Part shown: one piece after another, positions 23,080 to 34,032 of the stretch
Position numbering within the stretch: the first letter of the stretch is position 1
How the letters are laid out: every line of letters begins with the position of its first letter
Source of the DNA: Staphylococcus carnosus
Lineage (GTDB): Bacteria > Bacillota > Bacilli > Staphylococcales > Staphylococcaceae
Direction: 5' to 3'
Assembly (NCBI RefSeq): GCF_900458435.1
Contig: NZ_UHCT01000001.1
Coordinates: 1,984,001 to 2,048,000, forward strand
DNA: 64,000 nucleotides
Made by a program: the position numbers and the translations under genes
Notes under the pieces: generated by a model
What the model was told of the DNA's origin: nothing
Databases searched by the model: none
What the model saw: only the letters and a program-made list of their open reading frames with translations

Positions 23080-24624
23080 TTATAGATGTTCTGAAACTGT
23101 ACGGCCTTGCATGTGTAATACTAGATAATCAGGGCCGCCTGCTTTTGAGTCTGTACCTGACATTTTGAAACCGCCGAATGGTTGATATCCTACTACAGCA
23201 CCTGTGCAGCCACGGTTGAAGTATAAGTTTCCGACCATGAAGTCGCGACGTGCTTGTTCAAGTTTGAAGCGGTTGTTAGAAATAACAGCACCTGTTAAAC
23301 CATATTCAGTTGCATTCGCGTATTCGATTGCTTGATCGAAATCTTTAGCTTTAGTGATACCCACTACTGGACCGAAGATTTCTTCTTGCATTACACGGTC
23401 ATCATATTTTAAATCTGCAAAGATTGTTGGGTAAACAAAGTTTCCGATTTCATCATCGACTTTGCCGCCTACAACTAAGCGTCCTTCTTTTTCTCCGACT
23501 TTCAAGTAGTCTTTGATTTTATTTAATGCTTTTTCATCAATAACTGGACCCATGAAGTTATCATATTCCGCTGAATCACCAACTGTTAATTTTTCAGTTG
23601 CTGTTTTTAAGCGTTCAATCAAATCATCATAAACATCGTCTACAGCGATAACACGTGAACATGCTGAACATTTTTGTCCAGAGAATCCAAACGCTGAGTA
23701 TACAATTGCATCGGTTGCCACATCTAAATCTGCTTCGCTGTCTACAACGATAGTATCTTTACCGCCCATTTCAGCAATAACACGTTTCAAGTGGTTTTGT
23801 CCTTCTTGAATTTGAGATGCTTTTTGCATGATGCTTGTACCTACATTTTTAGAACCAGTGAATGAAATTAAGCCAACATCTTTATTTTCAACTAAATAAT
23901 CACCGATGTCGCTAGAATCACCAGGAATCCAGTTAACTACCCCTTTAGGAAGACCTGCTTCTTCTAATACTTCCATAAATTTATAAGAAATAACTGGTGT
24001 ATTTGATGATGGTTTTAATAATACAGTGTTACCAGTAACCACTGGTGCTACTGTAGTACCCGCCATAATTGCATAAGCAAAGTTCCAAGGAGAAATAACC
24101 ACTGATACGCCTATTGGCAAGTAGTCGTATTGGTTGTATTCACCTGGTCGTGAATTTACAGGTTTACCATCTTTTAATTTCAGCATTTGACGACCATAAT
24201 ATTCCATAAAGTCAATTGCTTCTGCAGTATCTGCATCTGCTTCTTTCCATGGTTTTCCGCCTTCTTTAGTTAAAAGTGCTGAAAATTCATGTTTGCGACG
24301 ACGTGTAATTGCAGCAGCTCTGAATAAGATATCTGCTCTTACTTCAGGTGCAACATTACGCCAAGTTTTGAAAGCTTCTTTTGCTGCATCTACAGCTTTA
24401 GCAGCTAACTCTTTGTTTGCTTTAGAAACATAACCAATTGTTTCGTCTCTATTAGATGGGTTAAATGAACGAACCTTATCGTCAGTGAAAATACGTTCAC
24501 CATTAATAATAAGTGGATACTCTCTGCCTAAGTCATCTTCCACCTTTTTGAGTGCTTTTTCATAAGCCTCTCTATTTTCTGCTTTAGAAAAATCTGTAAA
24601 TGGTTCATGTTGATATGGAATCAT
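23080..24624 (-). CDS. rocA: 1-pyrroline-5-carboxylate dehydrogenase
   Basis: A 514-residue aldehyde dehydrogenase oxidising glutamate semialdehyde/P5C to glutamate. The start [12 protein letters not shown] at 24624 follows AAAGGGGGA; the longer frame to 24696 has no ribosome site. Motifs: [20 protein letters not shown], the glutamate active site [13 protein letters not shown], and the catalytic cysteine in [10 protein letters not shown]. The ending FNPS...[24 protein letters not shown] is typical of the RocA/PutA-type enzyme. It supplies glutamate to gluD nearby. Confidence 0.96.
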   Translation of the reverse strand: MIPYQHEPFTDFSKAENREAYEKALKKVEDDLGREYPLIINGERIFTDDKVRSFNPSNRDETIGYVSKANKELAAKAVDAAKEAFKTWRNVAPEVRADILFRAAAITRRRKHEFSALLTKEGGKPWKEADADTAEAIDFMEYYGRQMLKLKDGKPVNSRPGEYNQYDYLPIGVSVVISPWNFAYAIMAGTTVAPVVTGNTVLLKPSSNTPVISYKFMEVLEEAGLPKGVVNWIPGDSSDIGDYLVENKDVGLISFTGSKNVGTSIMQKASQIQEGQNHLKRVIAEMGGKDTIVVDSEADLDVATDAIVYSAFGFSGQKCSACSRVIAVDDVYDDLIERLKTATEKLTVGDSAEYDNFMGPVIDEKALNKIKDYLKVGEKEGRLVVGGKVDDEIGNFVYPTIFADLKYDDRVMQEEIFGPVVGITKAKDFDQAIEYANATEYGLTGAVISNNRFKLEQARRDFMVGNLYFNRGCTGAVVGYQPFGGFKMSGTDSKAGGPDYLVLHMQGRTVSEHL

Positions 24625-24841
24625 TTTAATCCCCCTTTGTTTAGTGTAAAAATTGTTAAGAAAGCCCTTACATTCACTATAATTACATAAATTCATGTCG
24701 ATGTAAAAGGAAAATCTTCAAAATTGCGAAAATTTTTAATTCGGTATTTTCAAATTACCCGACACGATGCAAATTATAAGGATTTAGCGAAATTTTACAT
24801 CAATAAATTTCTGATGACAAATCAAATAATCTATATAAAAA

Positions 24842-24866
24842 CTGCATATCCAAATTGAATATGCAG
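24842..24866 (-). terminator. Terminator after the flavin oxidoreductase
   Basis: CTGCATAT pairs with ATATGCAG around a 9-base loop; TTTTTATAT follows on the minus strand. Confidence 0.75.
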
Positions 24867-24876
24867 CTTCATAAAA

Positions 24877-26004
24877 TTATTTATCATCTTTTCTAGGTAA
24901 CGGATAAAAACCTTGATCAAATTGTTTCCATAAATTAGGCGGTAATTCATGTTTATCTTCTCGAGTAGGATCAAAGTAAGAAATAATTTCATCTGTTTTA
25001 CCATCTTTAATTTTTTCAATAAAGCGAGGGTCTAATAACAATTCACGACCTAGTGCGATAAACTCTACACCTGTTTCAAGTGCTGACAGCGCATCTTCTG
25101 GTGTGAAAATAGAACCGATTCCTATCAACGGCATTTTTCCGCCAATCCACTCATGCAAGAGTTTGATACGCTCTTTATCTTTATATTGGCCTTCTCTAGT
25201 TTTTGAATGAATATCGAATAGAGAAGCATGCAAGTAATCTAAAGGTTGTTCTCTTAAATGCTCTAGTAATTCTTTTGTTAATTCCATTCTAATACCCGGT
25301 TCTTCTGCTTCTTCTGGTGAGAAGCGGTAACCGATAATGAAATCTTTATCAGCATATTTTTCGGCCGCAGCAACAACTGATTCGACTACTTCTAATGGGA
25401 ATTTAAATGGATCCTTCCATTCATCATCTCTGCGATTATAATACGGAGAAACAAATTGATGAATCAGATAATGATTTGCTCCGTGAATTTCTACGCCATC
25501 AAAACCAGCTTCAATCGCACGGCGTGTGGCTTCGCCAAATGCTTTAATTGTTTCTCGAATCTCGTCAGGTGTAATTTCACGTGCATGATGTTCTTCTTTT
25601 TGTCCGAAACTCTTCAAGTCAACCGGACTAGGAGCTGCTACATCTCCGCCAGGTGTAAGGTTAGGTAATGATTGTGCGCCGCCATGGTGAATTTGTACTA
25701 ATGCTTTCGCTCCATTTTTCTTCATTACATCTGCTAATTTCTTTAATCCTGGAATATCAGAATCATGTGCAACAGAAGGCTGGCCAGGAAAGGCTTTCCC
25801 TAAATCAGTCACATTACTTGCTGCTGTTATACTGATTCCTACATCTTTAGAACGTTTCTCCATGTAAGGCAGCTCTACATCTGCAATCGTACCATCATCA
25901 TTTGAAGAAATGTGTGTTAATGGTGCAAGCACAAATCTATTGCGAATTGCTACACCATTCGGCAGTGTATATTCCGTAAATAAAGTCTCATATTTTTTCT
26001 CCAT
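24877..26004 (-). CDS. NADH-dependent flavin oxidoreductase (Old Yellow Enzyme family)
   Basis: A 375-residue FMN-binding TIM-barrel enzyme. Family features: NRFVLAPLTHISSNDDG near residue 22, LVQIHHGGAQ near residue 102, the GFDGVEIHGANHYLIHQFVSPYYNRRDDEWKD-type stretch (paraphrased; residues about 167-198), and the FMN phosphate site near GIGSIF and FIALGRELL. These enzymes reduce activated alkenes or related electrophiles; the physiological substrate is not evident. The ATG follows GAGGAGG. It is a single gene downstream of no recognisable partner. Confidence 0.87.
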   Translation of the reverse strand: MEKKYETLFTEYTLPNGVAIRNRFVLAPLTHISSNDDGTIADVELPYMEKRSKDVGISITAASNVTDLGKAFPGQPSVAHDSDIPGLKKLADVMKKNGAKALVQIHHGGAQSLPNLTPGGDVAAPSPVDLKSFGQKEEHHAREITPDEIRETIKAFGEATRRAIEAGFDGVEIHGANHYLIHQFVSPYYNRRDDEWKDPFKFPLEVVESVVAAAEKYADKDFIIGYRFSPEEAEEPGIRMELTKELLEHLREQPLDYLHASLFDIHSKTREGQYKDKERIKLLHEWIGGKMPLIGIGSIFTPEDALSALETGVEFIALGRELLLDPRFIEKIKDGKTDEIISYFDPTREDKHELPPNLWKQFDQGFYPLPRKDDK

Positions 26005-26169
26005 ATCAACAAAGTCCTCCTCTTTATTTCTTTGTAAACGTATATTTTACATCAATTAACACTCAATCCAAAAAATACTGCTTAATAAGAGCTTCATTAT
26101 CTATAATTAAGACGTTTCTTCTATATTCACCATCTACTATTTACCTTTTCAATATGTGTTCAAAACAAA

Positions 26170-26206
26170 AGGCCAGTATGAGCATTAAATATGCTTATAC
26201 TGACCT
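26170..26206 (-). terminator. Hairpin after the S1-domain gene
   Basis: AGGCCAGTATGAGCAT pairs with ATGCTTATACTGACCT with two mismatches; the following T run is broken. Confidence 0.6.
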
Positions 26207-26246
26207 ATTAATAGATTAATATATTGCAGCAATCTGTCTTTATCCG

Positions 26247-26633
26247 CTACAATTTATTTTCTTTAATCATTTTCTTAGACTGCGCAATCCAAACCGGTAA
26301 ACGTTCTTCTAATGTTTGAAACCCGTATTTTTCAGTTTCTTTGATCTCATCCAATACAGATTTTTTCTCTTTTTTACGCTCATAATTCTTAAAATAATCA
26401 TTGTCTTTCAGAGACAAATTAAGTTTGCCTTCCTCATCAATTGAGAGTATTTTAGCACGGACGATTTGTCCTTCAGATAAGAAGCGACTTAAATTATGTA
26501 CGTAATCATTCATTATTTCTGAAATGTGAATGAGTCCTTCCGTGTTGTCAGGGGTTTCTACAAATGCGCCATAAGGTTGAATACCAGCCACTTTAACTTT
26601 CACGTGCTGACCTATTTGATAGTGATTATTCAA
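26247..26633 (-). CDS. S1 RNA-binding domain protein (YugI/GSP13, CvfD-like)
   Basis: A 128-residue protein. One S1 domain fills residues 5-75 (GQHVKVKVAGIQPYGAFVE, LIHISEI, KLNLSLKD), followed by a lysine-rich helical tail. This is the GSP13/YugI group of ribosome-associated stress proteins in Firmicutes. Translation starts at TTG, with AAGGGG 9 bases upstream; no ATG fits. A standalone gene. Confidence 0.85.
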   Translation of the reverse strand: MNNHYQIGQHVKVKVAGIQPYGAFVETPDNTEGLIHISEIMNDYVHNLSRFLSEGQIVRAKILSIDEEGKLNLSLKDNDYFKNYERKKEKKSVLDEIKETEKYGFQTLEERLPVWIAQSKKMIKENKL

Positions 26634-26784
26634 CTTAATAACCCCTTAATTCGTATTATTTCTAACATAATTATCATAGCATAAATAAAAACTAGTCACT
26701 AACATAAACAACAATTTAAAAGGTTATTTTCTGAAAAAAATAAGTAAATCACGCAAAATCAGTCGCACTAATTAAGAAGTTTTT

Positions 26785-27312
26785 TTATTGATACATCCCG
26801 TCATTACCGCTTTCAACGAAATCAAATATCAATTCAATCAAACCCGGTTTATAATTAATAAATTTTTCTTTTTCAATTAGCGTTAAAATCTCTTCTCTTC
26901 CTGCGAATCGAATATCTTCAACTTCATCTTTCTCTATGTGAATATCATTTAATTGGACTTCTGCTTGAATCAAATACACATCATCAAAACCGAATGGGAA
27001 AGTCATCGAAAGTTGAGGACGCATCTTTGTTAAATCAAAATCTAAATCCAGTTCTTCTTTGATTTCTCTTTGGGCTGCAATATTACTAGTCTCACCTTGC
27101 ATTACTGCGCCTGCTGCACTGAAATCCCATAACCCAGGCCATAATTTTTTATCATATTTGCGCTGCTGAATCAGCATTTCGCCTTGTTGATTAAAAATAC
27201 AAACATGTGCGACTAAATGAAAAGTACCTTCATCAAGTTTATTACCACGTTCTATTGTTTGACCTTTAAGATGCTGACGGTATTGATTATATAGATCCAA
27301 TATTTCTGCCAT
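26785..27312 (-). CDS. Nudix hydrolase (isopentenyl-diphosphate isomerase-like subgroup)
   Basis: A 175-residue protein. The Nudix box lies at about residues 68-90 (GAVMQGET followed by REIKEELDL), giving the Mg-binding REXXEE core. The N-terminal half (HLVAHVCIFNQQGEMLIQQR) and the WPGLWDFS segment resemble the Nudix/IDI-like proteins annotated as YfcD type. The substrate is unknown. The ATG follows GGGGGA and the gene is 27 bases downstream of the DUF1871 gene on the same strand, probably cotranscribed. Confidence 0.87.
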   Translation of the reverse strand: MAEILDLYNQYRQHLKGQTIERGNKLDEGTFHLVAHVCIFNQQGEMLIQQRKYDKKLWPGLWDFSAAGAVMQGETSNIAAQREIKEELDLDFDLTKMRPQLSMTFPFGFDDVYLIQAEVQLNDIHIEKDEVEDIRFAGREEILTLIEKEKFINYKPGLIELIFDFVESGNDGMYQ

Positions 27313-27339
27313 TTCAAATCCCCCTATACGATTTGAATT

Positions 27340-27606
27340 TTATAGTCCGCAAGTACCTTCTAATGATAAAGCTTCGTTAGCTTTCTTCTGACAATCTTCT
27401 ATAGCTAATTTTTCTTCAAATGAATATTGAAAAATAGATTGGAATTTTCGTGCTAATTCATTTACATCATCGATTTGGTGTACCGCATCCATCATTTCAT
27501 ACACTTCTGCATCACCCATTGTTTTATCTTCAAAATGCATTGGATTCCAATCTGCAAGTAATTGATATAATGCGATATTCACTTCGTTTTTTTCCATCTC
27601 TGCCAT
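27340..27606 (-). CDS. DUF1871 family protein (YugE-like)
   Basis: An 88-residue acidic, mainly helical soluble protein with no signal peptide. Sequence features such as LLADWNPMHF and the regular helix spacing fit the YugE/DUF1871 family, whose function is unknown. A strong GGAGG precedes the ATG. It leads the Nudix gene. Confidence 0.75.
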   Translation of the reverse strand: MAEMEKNEVNIALYQLLADWNPMHFEDKTMGDAEVYEMMDAVHQIDDVNELARKFQSIFQYSFEEKLAIEDCQKKANEALSLEGTCGL

Positions 27607-27642
27607 GGATAATCCTCCATCATTTCTTTTTTATGCAAATAG

Positions 27643-27677
27643 AAAGTAGAAATGCGCGCATGACACATTTCTACTTT
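27643..27677 (-). terminator. Hairpin after ppiB
   Basis: AAAGTAGAAATG pairs perfectly with CATTTCTACTTT, but the T run after the stem on the minus strand is poor. Confidence 0.55.
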
Positions 27678-27707
27678 TTACACATCTTATTTTAACTTCA
27701 CTGATGA

Positions 27708-28301
27708 TTAGTCTTCAATATCGATTGATTCAATAACCACATCATGTAAAGGTTTGTCTTGTGGTCCTACTTTAGTATTTGCAATGTCTTCTAAAGTATC
27801 TTCACCTTCAATGATTTGACCAAATACTGTATGTTTTTGATCTAACCATGGTGTGCCGCCTTTTTCGCCGTAAGCTTCAACGATTTGTTCTGGCCAACCA
27901 CCATCAGCTAATTGGTTCAACATGTTTTCTGGTACTTCTTTCATTTGAACAATAAAGAATTGAGAACCGTTTGTGTTTGGTCCAGCGTTCGCCATAGATA
28001 ATGCGCCGTATAAGTTGAAAGCTTCCATTGAAAATTCATCTTCAAATGGTCCGCCATAGATACTTTCTCCACCCATACCTGTTGCTGTCGGGTCTCCGCC
28101 TTGTACCATGAAGTCGTTGATAACACGGTGGAAAGTAATACCGTTATAGTATCCGTCTTTCGCATGCTTCACAAAGTTTTCAACTGTTTTCGGTGCTAAA
28201 TCAGGTAGTAATTTAAAAGTCATGTCACCTTTATTTGTGTGCATTACTGCTTTGATTTCATTATCTTGTACTTCTTTATTTAATTGAGGATAGTTTGCCA
28301 T
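27708..28301 (-). CDS. ppiB: Peptidyl-prolyl cis-trans isomerase, cyclophilin type
   Basis: A 197-residue cytosolic cyclophilin. Conserved positions: [49 protein letters not shown] (as separate motifs near residues 50-80), and NGSQFFIVQ. The catalytic arginine is in FHRVI. It has the longer Gram-positive insertion before [10 protein letters not shown]. It is divergent from kapB with about 70 bases between. Confidence 0.95.
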   Translation of the reverse strand: MANYPQLNKEVQDNEIKAVMHTNKGDMTFKLLPDLAPKTVENFVKHAKDGYYNGITFHRVINDFMVQGGDPTATGMGGESIYGGPFEDEFSMEAFNLYGALSMANAGPNTNGSQFFIVQMKEVPENMLNQLADGGWPEQIVEAYGEKGGTPWLDQKHTVFGQIIEGEDTLEDIANTKVGPQDKPLHDVVIESIDIED

Positions 28302-28372
28302 GTTAAATCTCCATTCATGTTAAGATTGATATAAGTTTATAGTAACATATACCACAGAAAGGAAGTATTAAA

Positions 28373-28756
28373 ATGTTATATCGGTTTTCACATAAAACAG
28401 GTAGTTATGGAGTTTCTATTGTAGAAGAAAATGAAAATGGTGAAGTTCTCGTCAAAGTTGAACAAGTCATCAAGCACCCTAAACAAGGCGATTTGCATGA
28501 TCCTAATGCTGTTGATGGTGTGTTTTTCCATGAACGTCGTGCGTTGAGCCATTACGAAAAACGCTTTACACCTAAATCAAAACTTCGTGAATTTAATGTT
28601 GAAGAGATGCCTTATGAAGCATCATTGCAAAAAGCAATTACGGATTTAGAAGAAAAATTAAAAGAAGCGGATACACCTCATGCAAAACGATCATTAGAAA
28701 ATTTAGCAGAACTGAAAAAGGATTACAGCATTCAATACAAGCAAAATTTCAAATAA
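28373..28756 (+). CDS. kapB: KapB-like protein (kinase-associated protein B)
   Basis: A 127-residue protein starting MLYRFSHKTGSYGVSI after AGGAAG. The KapB family is known from Bacillus, where KapB is needed for KinB sporulation kinase activity. The N-terminal half (VEQVIKHPKQGDLHDPN, GVFFHERRALSHYEK) is a beta-rich SH3-like fold; the C-terminal half is a charged helix. No lipobox is present, so the common name kinase-associated lipoprotein does not describe this protein. Staphylococci do not sporulate, so its role here is something else. Confidence 0.85.
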   Translation: MLYRFSHKTGSYGVSIVEENENGEVLVKVEQVIKHPKQGDLHDPNAVDGVFFHERRALSHYEKRFTPKSKLREFNVEEMPYEASLQKAITDLEEKLKEADTPHAKRSLENLAELKKDYSIQYKQNFK

Positions 28757-28853
28757 TTTTATACTTAAAATGTGCATTTCTTCCTATTTAAAAGTTCCGG
28801 TAAATGTAAGCGTGTTACCGTAAAACAAGGTTTTTAGAGCCCTCACAATGATG

Positions 28854-28859
28854 TATAAT
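28854..28859 (+). promoter_or_regulatory. Probable -10 of the mnh operon promoter
   Basis: A TATAAT hexamer preceded by ATG, 33 bases before mnhA. The best -35 (TTTTTA at 28831) is weak. Confidence 0.5.
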
Positions 28860-28891
28860 GAGGATATCTTATATTCAAAGGAGGACGAATA

Positions 28892-31309
28892 ATGAGTTGG
28901 TTACATACAGCAGTATTGTTGCCTTTCATCTTTGCACTCATTATCCCTATTGTTTATCGTTTTATTAAACGCATACATATAGGATGGTTTGTATTACCTG
29001 TCCCCGTCGTCTTATTTATTTATTTTCTAAGTTATATTTCGACAACAATGTCAGGTGATCACCGATTTGCAGAATTGAAATGGATGCCGCAAATCGGTAT
29101 GAATTTTAATTTGTATGTTGATGGGCTCAGTTTACTCTTCAGTTTATTGATTACAGGTATCGGGGCACTTGTTACCTTCTATTCAATCAGCTATCTGAGC
29201 AAAAATGAACAGTTGGGGAATTTTTATTGTTATTTACTACTCTTTATGGGTGCAATGCTAGGGGTCGTTTTATCAGATAACGTCTTTATGCTGTATTTGT
29301 TCTGGGAAATGACATCATTTTCTAGTTTTTTACTTATTTCTTTTTGGCGCACACGACAAGCTTCATTGTATGGTGCTCAAAAATCACTATTAATTACAGT
29401 ATTCGGCGGATTATCTCTACTTGGCGGCCTTATCTTAATGACACTATCAGGACATTCAACAAGTATACGCCATCTCATTGCACATGCCTCTGAGATTCAA
29501 TCTAGTCCAACATTTATATTGGCTATGATTTTGATACTCTTTGGTGCAATGACAAAATCTGCACAGTTTCCGTTTTATATCTGGTTGCCAGATGCAATGG
29601 AAGCACCAACACCAGTCAGCGCATATTTACATTCAGCTACGATGGTAAAAGCAGGTATATACTTAGTTGCGCGTTTCACACCAATCTTTGCATTATCAGA
29701 AGGTTGGATTTGGACAGTCACAGCAATAGGTCTCATCACTTTATTCTGGGGCTCTCTAAATGCTACAAAACAACTTGATTTAAAAGGAATCTTAGCCTTT
29801 TCTACAGTTTCACAACTAGGAATGGTAATGGCAATGTTAGGTATTGGCGCAGTAAGCTACCATTATCAAGGTGCTCAAAGTCAATTCTATGCAGCAGCCT
29901 TTATTGCAGCTACATTCCATTTAATCAACCATGCAACATTTAAATGTGCACTCTTCATGGTTGCTGGCATCATCGACCATGAAACTGGCACAAGAGATGT
30001 ACGTAAACTCGGCGGTTTAATGACAGTTATGCCTATTTCTTTCACAATTACAGTCATTACCGCATTAAGTATGGCTGGTGTACCGCCATTCAATGGTTTC
30101 TTATCAAAAGAAAGTTTCATAGAAGCTATGATCAATGTGACACATTCACATTTATTCAGCTTAAACACATTAGGCGTACTCATTCCAATCGTGGCAATTG
30201 TCGGCAGTGTCTTTACATTTGTATACTCTGTCCGCTTCATCGGTCAAATTTTCTGGGGTTCATATAAACCAGAAAAATTACCGCACAAACCACATGAACC
30301 ATCATTTATGATGTGGATTGCACCAGCATTCCTTGCAGTACTTGTTATCGTGTTCGGTTTATTCCCGGCCATTTTAACAAAACCGATTATTGACCCTGCT
30401 AGCCGTGCAATCAGTAATGCGCATATACCGCATGCAGAATTCCATTTATTCCATGGATTCACACCTGCATTCTTTGCGACATTATTTATTTATGCAGCAG
30501 GTATTGCATTAATCTTTACTTATCATAAATGGGTTAAAGTGATTGAATCTATACCAGAACGTTTAGAATTAAATTATTTATATGATCGTTCTGGCCGTTA
30601 CATGCCTTTCTACTCTAAGAAAGTTACCCGCACATATATGAGCGGTTTTATTCGTAATAAATTAATGGTTATCCTTGGCAGCTTAATTGCACTGACTTTA
30701 ATTACGTTGCTTTGTATGCCATTTAGTTTGAACTTTGATCATGTCAGTCGATTACGTACAACAGAAATTATTATCGTCATCATGATTTTAGCTTCAGCCT
30801 TTATGATTGTCTTTGCGCGTTCAAGATTATTCAGCATCATTATGTTAAGTGCTGTTGGTTATTCAATGGCAATATTCTTTATATTCTTTAATGCGCCAGA
30901 CTTAGCCTTAACGCAATTTGTAGTAGAAACGATTTCAACAGCATTATTCTTATTATGTTTCTACCATTTGCCAAATTTAAATCGTTATAACGAGTCCAAA
31001 TCCTTTAAAGTCGGCAATGCTTTAATTGCTGCAGGTGTAGGAATTGTTGTCACAGTACTTGGTTTAATTGCATATGGTAATAAACATTTTGAATCTATTG
31101 CATCTTACTACAAAGAAAATGTGCACAGCCTAGCACACGGAAACAACATGGTAAACGTTATTTTAGTTGACTTCCGTGGTACCGATACTTTATTCGAATC
31201 ATCTGTATTAGGTATTGCTGGTTTAGGCGTTTACACATTAATTAAATTGCGTTCTAAGCACAAAAACGGTTATGAAAGGGTGGAAGAAAATGAACAGACA
31301 GAAAAATAA
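28892..31309 (+). CDS. mnhA1: Na+/H+ antiporter subunit A1
   Basis: An 805-residue polytopic protein, homologous to the NuoL and NuoN/M proton-pumping subunits of complex I, with a C-terminal extension characteristic of Mrp/Mnh A subunits. Key features: the [23 protein letters not shown] motif (about residues 243-265, conserved charged residues of the channel), [10 protein letters not shown], and [14 protein letters not shown]. It is the first gene of a seven-gene operon for a heteromeric Na+/H+ exchanger in the cell membrane, which supports salt and alkali tolerance and pH homeostasis. The ATG follows AAAGGAGG; it overlaps mnhB by 20 bases. Confidence 0.96.
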   Translation: MSWLHTAVLLPFIFALIIPIVYRFIKRIHIGWFVLPVPVVLFIYFLSYISTTMSGDHRFAELKWMPQIGMNFNLYVDGLSLLFSLLITGIGALVTFYSISYLSKNEQLGNFYCYLLLFMGAMLGVVLSDNVFMLYLFWEMTSFSSFLLISFWRTRQASLYGAQKSLLITVFGGLSLLGGLILMTLSGHSTSIRHLIAHASEIQSSPTFILAMILILFGAMTKSAQFPFYIWLPDAMEAPTPVSAYLHSATMVKAGIYLVARFTPIFALSEGWIWTVTAIGLITLFWGSLNATKQLDLKGILAFSTVSQLGMVMAMLGIGAVSYHYQGAQSQFYAAAFIAATFHLINHATFKCALFMVAGIIDHETGTRDVRKLGGLMTVMPISFTITVITALSMAGVPPFNGFLSKESFIEAMINVTHSHLFSLNTLGVLIPIVAIVGSVFTFVYSVRFIGQIFWGSYKPEKLPHKPHEPSFMMWIAPAFLAVLVIVFGLFPAILTKPIIDPASRAISNAHIPHAEFHLFHGFTPAFFATLFIYAAGIALIFTYHKWVKVIESIPERLELNYLYDRSGRYMPFYSKKVTRTYMSGFIRNKLMVILGSLIALTLITLLCMPFSLNFDHVSRLRTTEIIIVIMILASAFMIVFARSRLFSIIMLSAVGYSMAIFFIFFNAPDLALTQFVVETISTALFLLCFYHLPNLNRYNESKSFKVGNALIAAGVGIVVTVLGLIAYGNKHFESIASYYKENVHSLAHGNNMVNVILVDFRGTDTLFESSVLGIAGLGVYTLIKLRSKHKNGYERVEENEQTEK

Positions 31310-31718
31310 TATCATCTTTCAATACTCAACCATTATCATTTTCTTCTTGATTATGATTTTCGCCTTTTCTCTATTTTTAAATGGACATTATCAACCTGGA
31401 GGCGGCTTTATTGGAGGCTTGCTTGTTTCAAGTTCACTCGTGCTTGTTTCAGTAGCTTTTGATGTAAAAACAATGCGTAAGATTTTCCCATGGGACTTTA
31501 AAAAATTAATTGCCATCGGCTTATCATTTTGTGCATTAACACCATGTGCAAGCTGGTTATACGGCAAGAACTTCTTTACGCATCGCGTATTTGAAATTCC
31601 GCTTCCTTTACTTAAACCGATGCAAGTGCATACTGCCCTATTTTTCGACTTGGGTGTATTGCTCGCAGTTGTCGGCACGGTAATGACTATAATCTTAGCG
31701 ATTGGAGAGAATGAGTAA
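31290..31718 (+). CDS. mnhB1: Na+/H+ antiporter subunit B1
   Basis: A 142-residue membrane protein with the MnhB pattern: [21 protein letters not shown] near the start, then the conserved [17 protein letters not shown]. Four helices are expected. The start MNRQKNN at 31290 has AAAGGGTGG upstream inside the mnhA end; an earlier in-frame codon is rejected. The stop overlaps the mnhC start (TAATG). Confidence 0.94.
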   Translation: MNRQKNNIIFQYSTIIIFFLIMIFAFSLFLNGHYQPGGGFIGGLLVSSSLVLVSVAFDVKTMRKIFPWDFKKLIAIGLSFCALTPCASWLYGKNFFTHRVFEIPLPLLKPMQVHTALFFDLGVLLAVVGTVMTIILAIGENE

Positions 31719-32062
31719 TGGAAATAATTATGATTATCGTTTGCGGTATCTTAACATCAATCAGCGTTTATCTCATTTTGTCTAAAAGCTTGATTCGTAT
31801 CATTATCGGTACCGCAGTACAAACACATGCTGCCAATTTATTCTTAATCACAATGGGCGGTTTAAATGAGGGTGCAGTTCCAATCTTTCAGCCTGGAACA
31901 AAAAGCTATGTGGATCCTATTCCGCAAGCATTGATTTTAACAGCTATCGTCATCTCATTTGCTGTAACAGCATTCTTCCTTGTACTTACTTTCAGAAGTT
32001 ACAAAGAATTGGGAACAGACAACGTAGAACGCATGAAGGGAGTGCCTGAAGATGATGATTGA
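31718..32062 (+). CDS. mnhC1: Na+/H+ antiporter subunit C1
   Basis: A 114-residue NuoK-like membrane protein with three helices. It carries the conserved [11 protein letters not shown] and [20 protein letters not shown] segment. The ATG overlaps the mnhB stop; the stop overlaps mnhD by 11 bases. It provides one of the small core subunits of the Mnh complex. Confidence 0.94.
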   Translation: MEIIMIIVCGILTSISVYLILSKSLIRIIIGTAVQTHAANLFLITMGGLNEGAVPIFQPGTKSYVDPIPQALILTAIVISFAVTAFFLVLTFRSYKELGTDNVERMKGVPEDDD

Positions 32063-33551
32063 GAATAACTTATTAGCAGCGATGCTTCTCGCACCAATGT
32101 TTACAGCAATTATTCTTGTTTTTATCGGTAAACGTCCGTTTATTAAACGTTTTGTGGCACTTGGCGGCTCGCTCGTTGCTTTAGCATTAGCCATTGTCAA
32201 TTTTATTAATGTATGGCATCACGGGCCTTTAAAATTAGAATTAGGTTCATGGAAAGCACCTTATAGTATCGTATTCGTACTTGATTTATTCAGTGCAACA
32301 TTAGTAATCACAAGTATTATTGTAACGATATTGATTATCTTGTTCTCATATCAATCTATCGGATTGCACCGCGAAACTTATTATTACTATTTCGCAGTAA
32401 TGTTTATGGAAACAGGAATTATCGGAGCATTTATAACTGGTGATATTTTCAACTTATTCGTATTCTTTGAAGTCTTCTTGATTTCATCTTATGCACTGTT
32501 AGTAATAGGCGGCACAAAGATACAATTACAAGAAAGTATCAAATATGTATTAGTTAACGTTGCATCATCTGCCTTCTTCGTTATGGCAGTTGGTATTTTA
32601 TATTCTGTAGTTGGTACATTGAATATGGCAGATATCAGCCGTAAATTGGCTCATTTATCTGACAAGGACAGCGGTCTTGTAAGTATCGTATTTATACTGT
32701 TCTTATTCGTATTTGCGACAAAAGCTGGTGCATTTCCGATGTATGTATGGTTACCTGGCGCATACTATGCCCCACCATTTGCAATCATCGCATTCTTTGG
32801 TGCACTGCTTACAAAAGTCGGCGTCTATGCAATTGCCAGAACATTAAGTTTATTCTTTGTTAATACACTTTCGTTTTCACATTATACTGTTTTAGTCCTT
32901 GCATTATTGACCATTATTTTCGGTTCTATCGGGGCAATCAGTTATAATGATACGAAAAAAATCATTATATATAATATTATGATTGCAGTCGGCATCATAT
33001 TAGTCGGCGTTGCGATGATGAATGAAGATGGTATCATCGGTGCATTATACTATACTGTCAATGATATGTTGATTAAAGCAGCATTATTCTTCTTAATCGG
33101 TGTTATGTTGAAAATCACAAAAACTACCGACATCAGAGAGTTCAGCGGCTTAATTAAAGGATATCCGGTTTTAGGTTGGACTTTCTTTATTGCATGTTTA
33201 AACTTAGCTGGTATTCCGCCGTTCAGCGGCTTTTACGGAAAAATGTTAATTGTTCGTGCTACTTTTGAAAAAGGTTTTTATATCAGTGGTATTATCGTAT
33301 TACTTTCAAGTTTATTAATTTTGTATTCAGTCATGCGTATCTTTATCAAAGGCTTCTTCGGAGAAGCTAAAGGTTATAAATTAAATCATAAATTGCATTA
33401 TCGCGGTTTATTAAGTGTTGCAATTTTCGCTGTTGTACTTTGTGTAGTATTTAGTTTTACAGCAGATTGGTTATATCCATTCTTTAAACAAGCTGCTGTT
33501 ACATTCTATGATCCTAAAGCTTATATCGACAGCGTACTGGGGGTGAAATAA
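32052..33551 (+). CDS. mnhD1: Na+/H+ antiporter subunit D1
   Basis: A 499-residue protein with about 14 helices, homologous to NuoN/M. Motifs: [24 protein letters not shown] (the conserved glutamate region near residue 137), [30 protein letters not shown], and [11 protein letters not shown]. Two ATG codons occur in tandem; the first is used here, with GGGAG about 10 bases upstream. Confidence 0.95.
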   Translation: MMIENNLLAAMLLAPMFTAIILVFIGKRPFIKRFVALGGSLVALALAIVNFINVWHHGPLKLELGSWKAPYSIVFVLDLFSATLVITSIIVTILIILFSYQSIGLHRETYYYYFAVMFMETGIIGAFITGDIFNLFVFFEVFLISSYALLVIGGTKIQLQESIKYVLVNVASSAFFVMAVGILYSVVGTLNMADISRKLAHLSDKDSGLVSIVFILFLFVFATKAGAFPMYVWLPGAYYAPPFAIIAFFGALLTKVGVYAIARTLSLFFVNTLSFSHYTVLVLALLTIIFGSIGAISYNDTKKIIIYNIMIAVGIILVGVAMMNEDGIIGALYYTVNDMLIKAALFFLIGVMLKITKTTDIREFSGLIKGYPVLGWTFFIACLNLAGIPPFSGFYGKMLIVRATFEKGFYISGIIVLLSSLLILYSVMRIFIKGFFGEAKGYKLNHKLHYRGLLSVAIFAVVLCVVFSFTADWLYPFFKQAAVTFYDPKAYIDSVLGVK

Positions 33552-33552
33552 T

Positions 33553-34032
33553 ATGGCAGTTCAAATCTTAGTTAATATATTAATTGCTATATTTTGGCTC
33601 TTTGTGAATGACAGTTATACACTTAATAACTTTGTATTAGGTTTTCTTTTCGGCCTCTTACTCGTGTTCTTAATGCGTAAAATATTGCCAGGCCGTTTTT
33701 ACATCGTAACTCTTTATTATGTTGTGAAACTTGGCTGTACATTCTTAATCGAATTGATTAAAGCGAACATTGATGTCATTCGAATTGTGACGAAACCACA
33801 CATGGATAATGAACCTGCTTTCTTTGTCTATGACACAGACTTGAAACGACCATGGGAAATTGTCTTACTGTGTACAATGATTACACTCACACCAGGAACG
33901 ATTGTACTAGGTGTAAGTGATGACAATCGCAAAATTTACATTCACTGTTTAGATTTCAGTACGAAAGAGGAAGAAATAGAAGGTATAAAATCTTCCTTGG
34001 AAAAAGCTGTTAGAGAGGTGGGAGAATACTAA
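33553..34032 (+). CDS. mnhE1: Na+/H+ antiporter subunit E1
   Basis: A 159-residue protein. Two or three N-terminal helices (up to about residue 65) are followed by a cytoplasmic domain with the family signature [15 protein letters not shown], then [12 protein letters not shown]. The ATG follows GGGGGTG and sits one base after the mnhD stop. Confidence 0.94.
   Translation: MAVQILVNILIAIFWLFVNDSYTLNNFVLGFLFGLLLVFLMRKILPGRFYIVTLYYVVKLGCTFLIELIKANIDVIRIVTKPHMDNEPAFFVYDTDLKRPWEIVLLCTMITLTPGTIVLGVSDDNRKIYIHCLDFSTKEEEIEGIKSSLEKAVREVGEY

Noticed and set aside
24697-24876. CodY-like sequences upstream of rocA
   Set aside because: AT-rich matches to the CodY motif occur by chance in this composition and none was close enough to the 15-base consensus.
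29887-30240. 117-codon minus-strand frame inside mnhA
   Set aside because: Shadow of the membrane-helix codons of mnhA1; no ribosome site.
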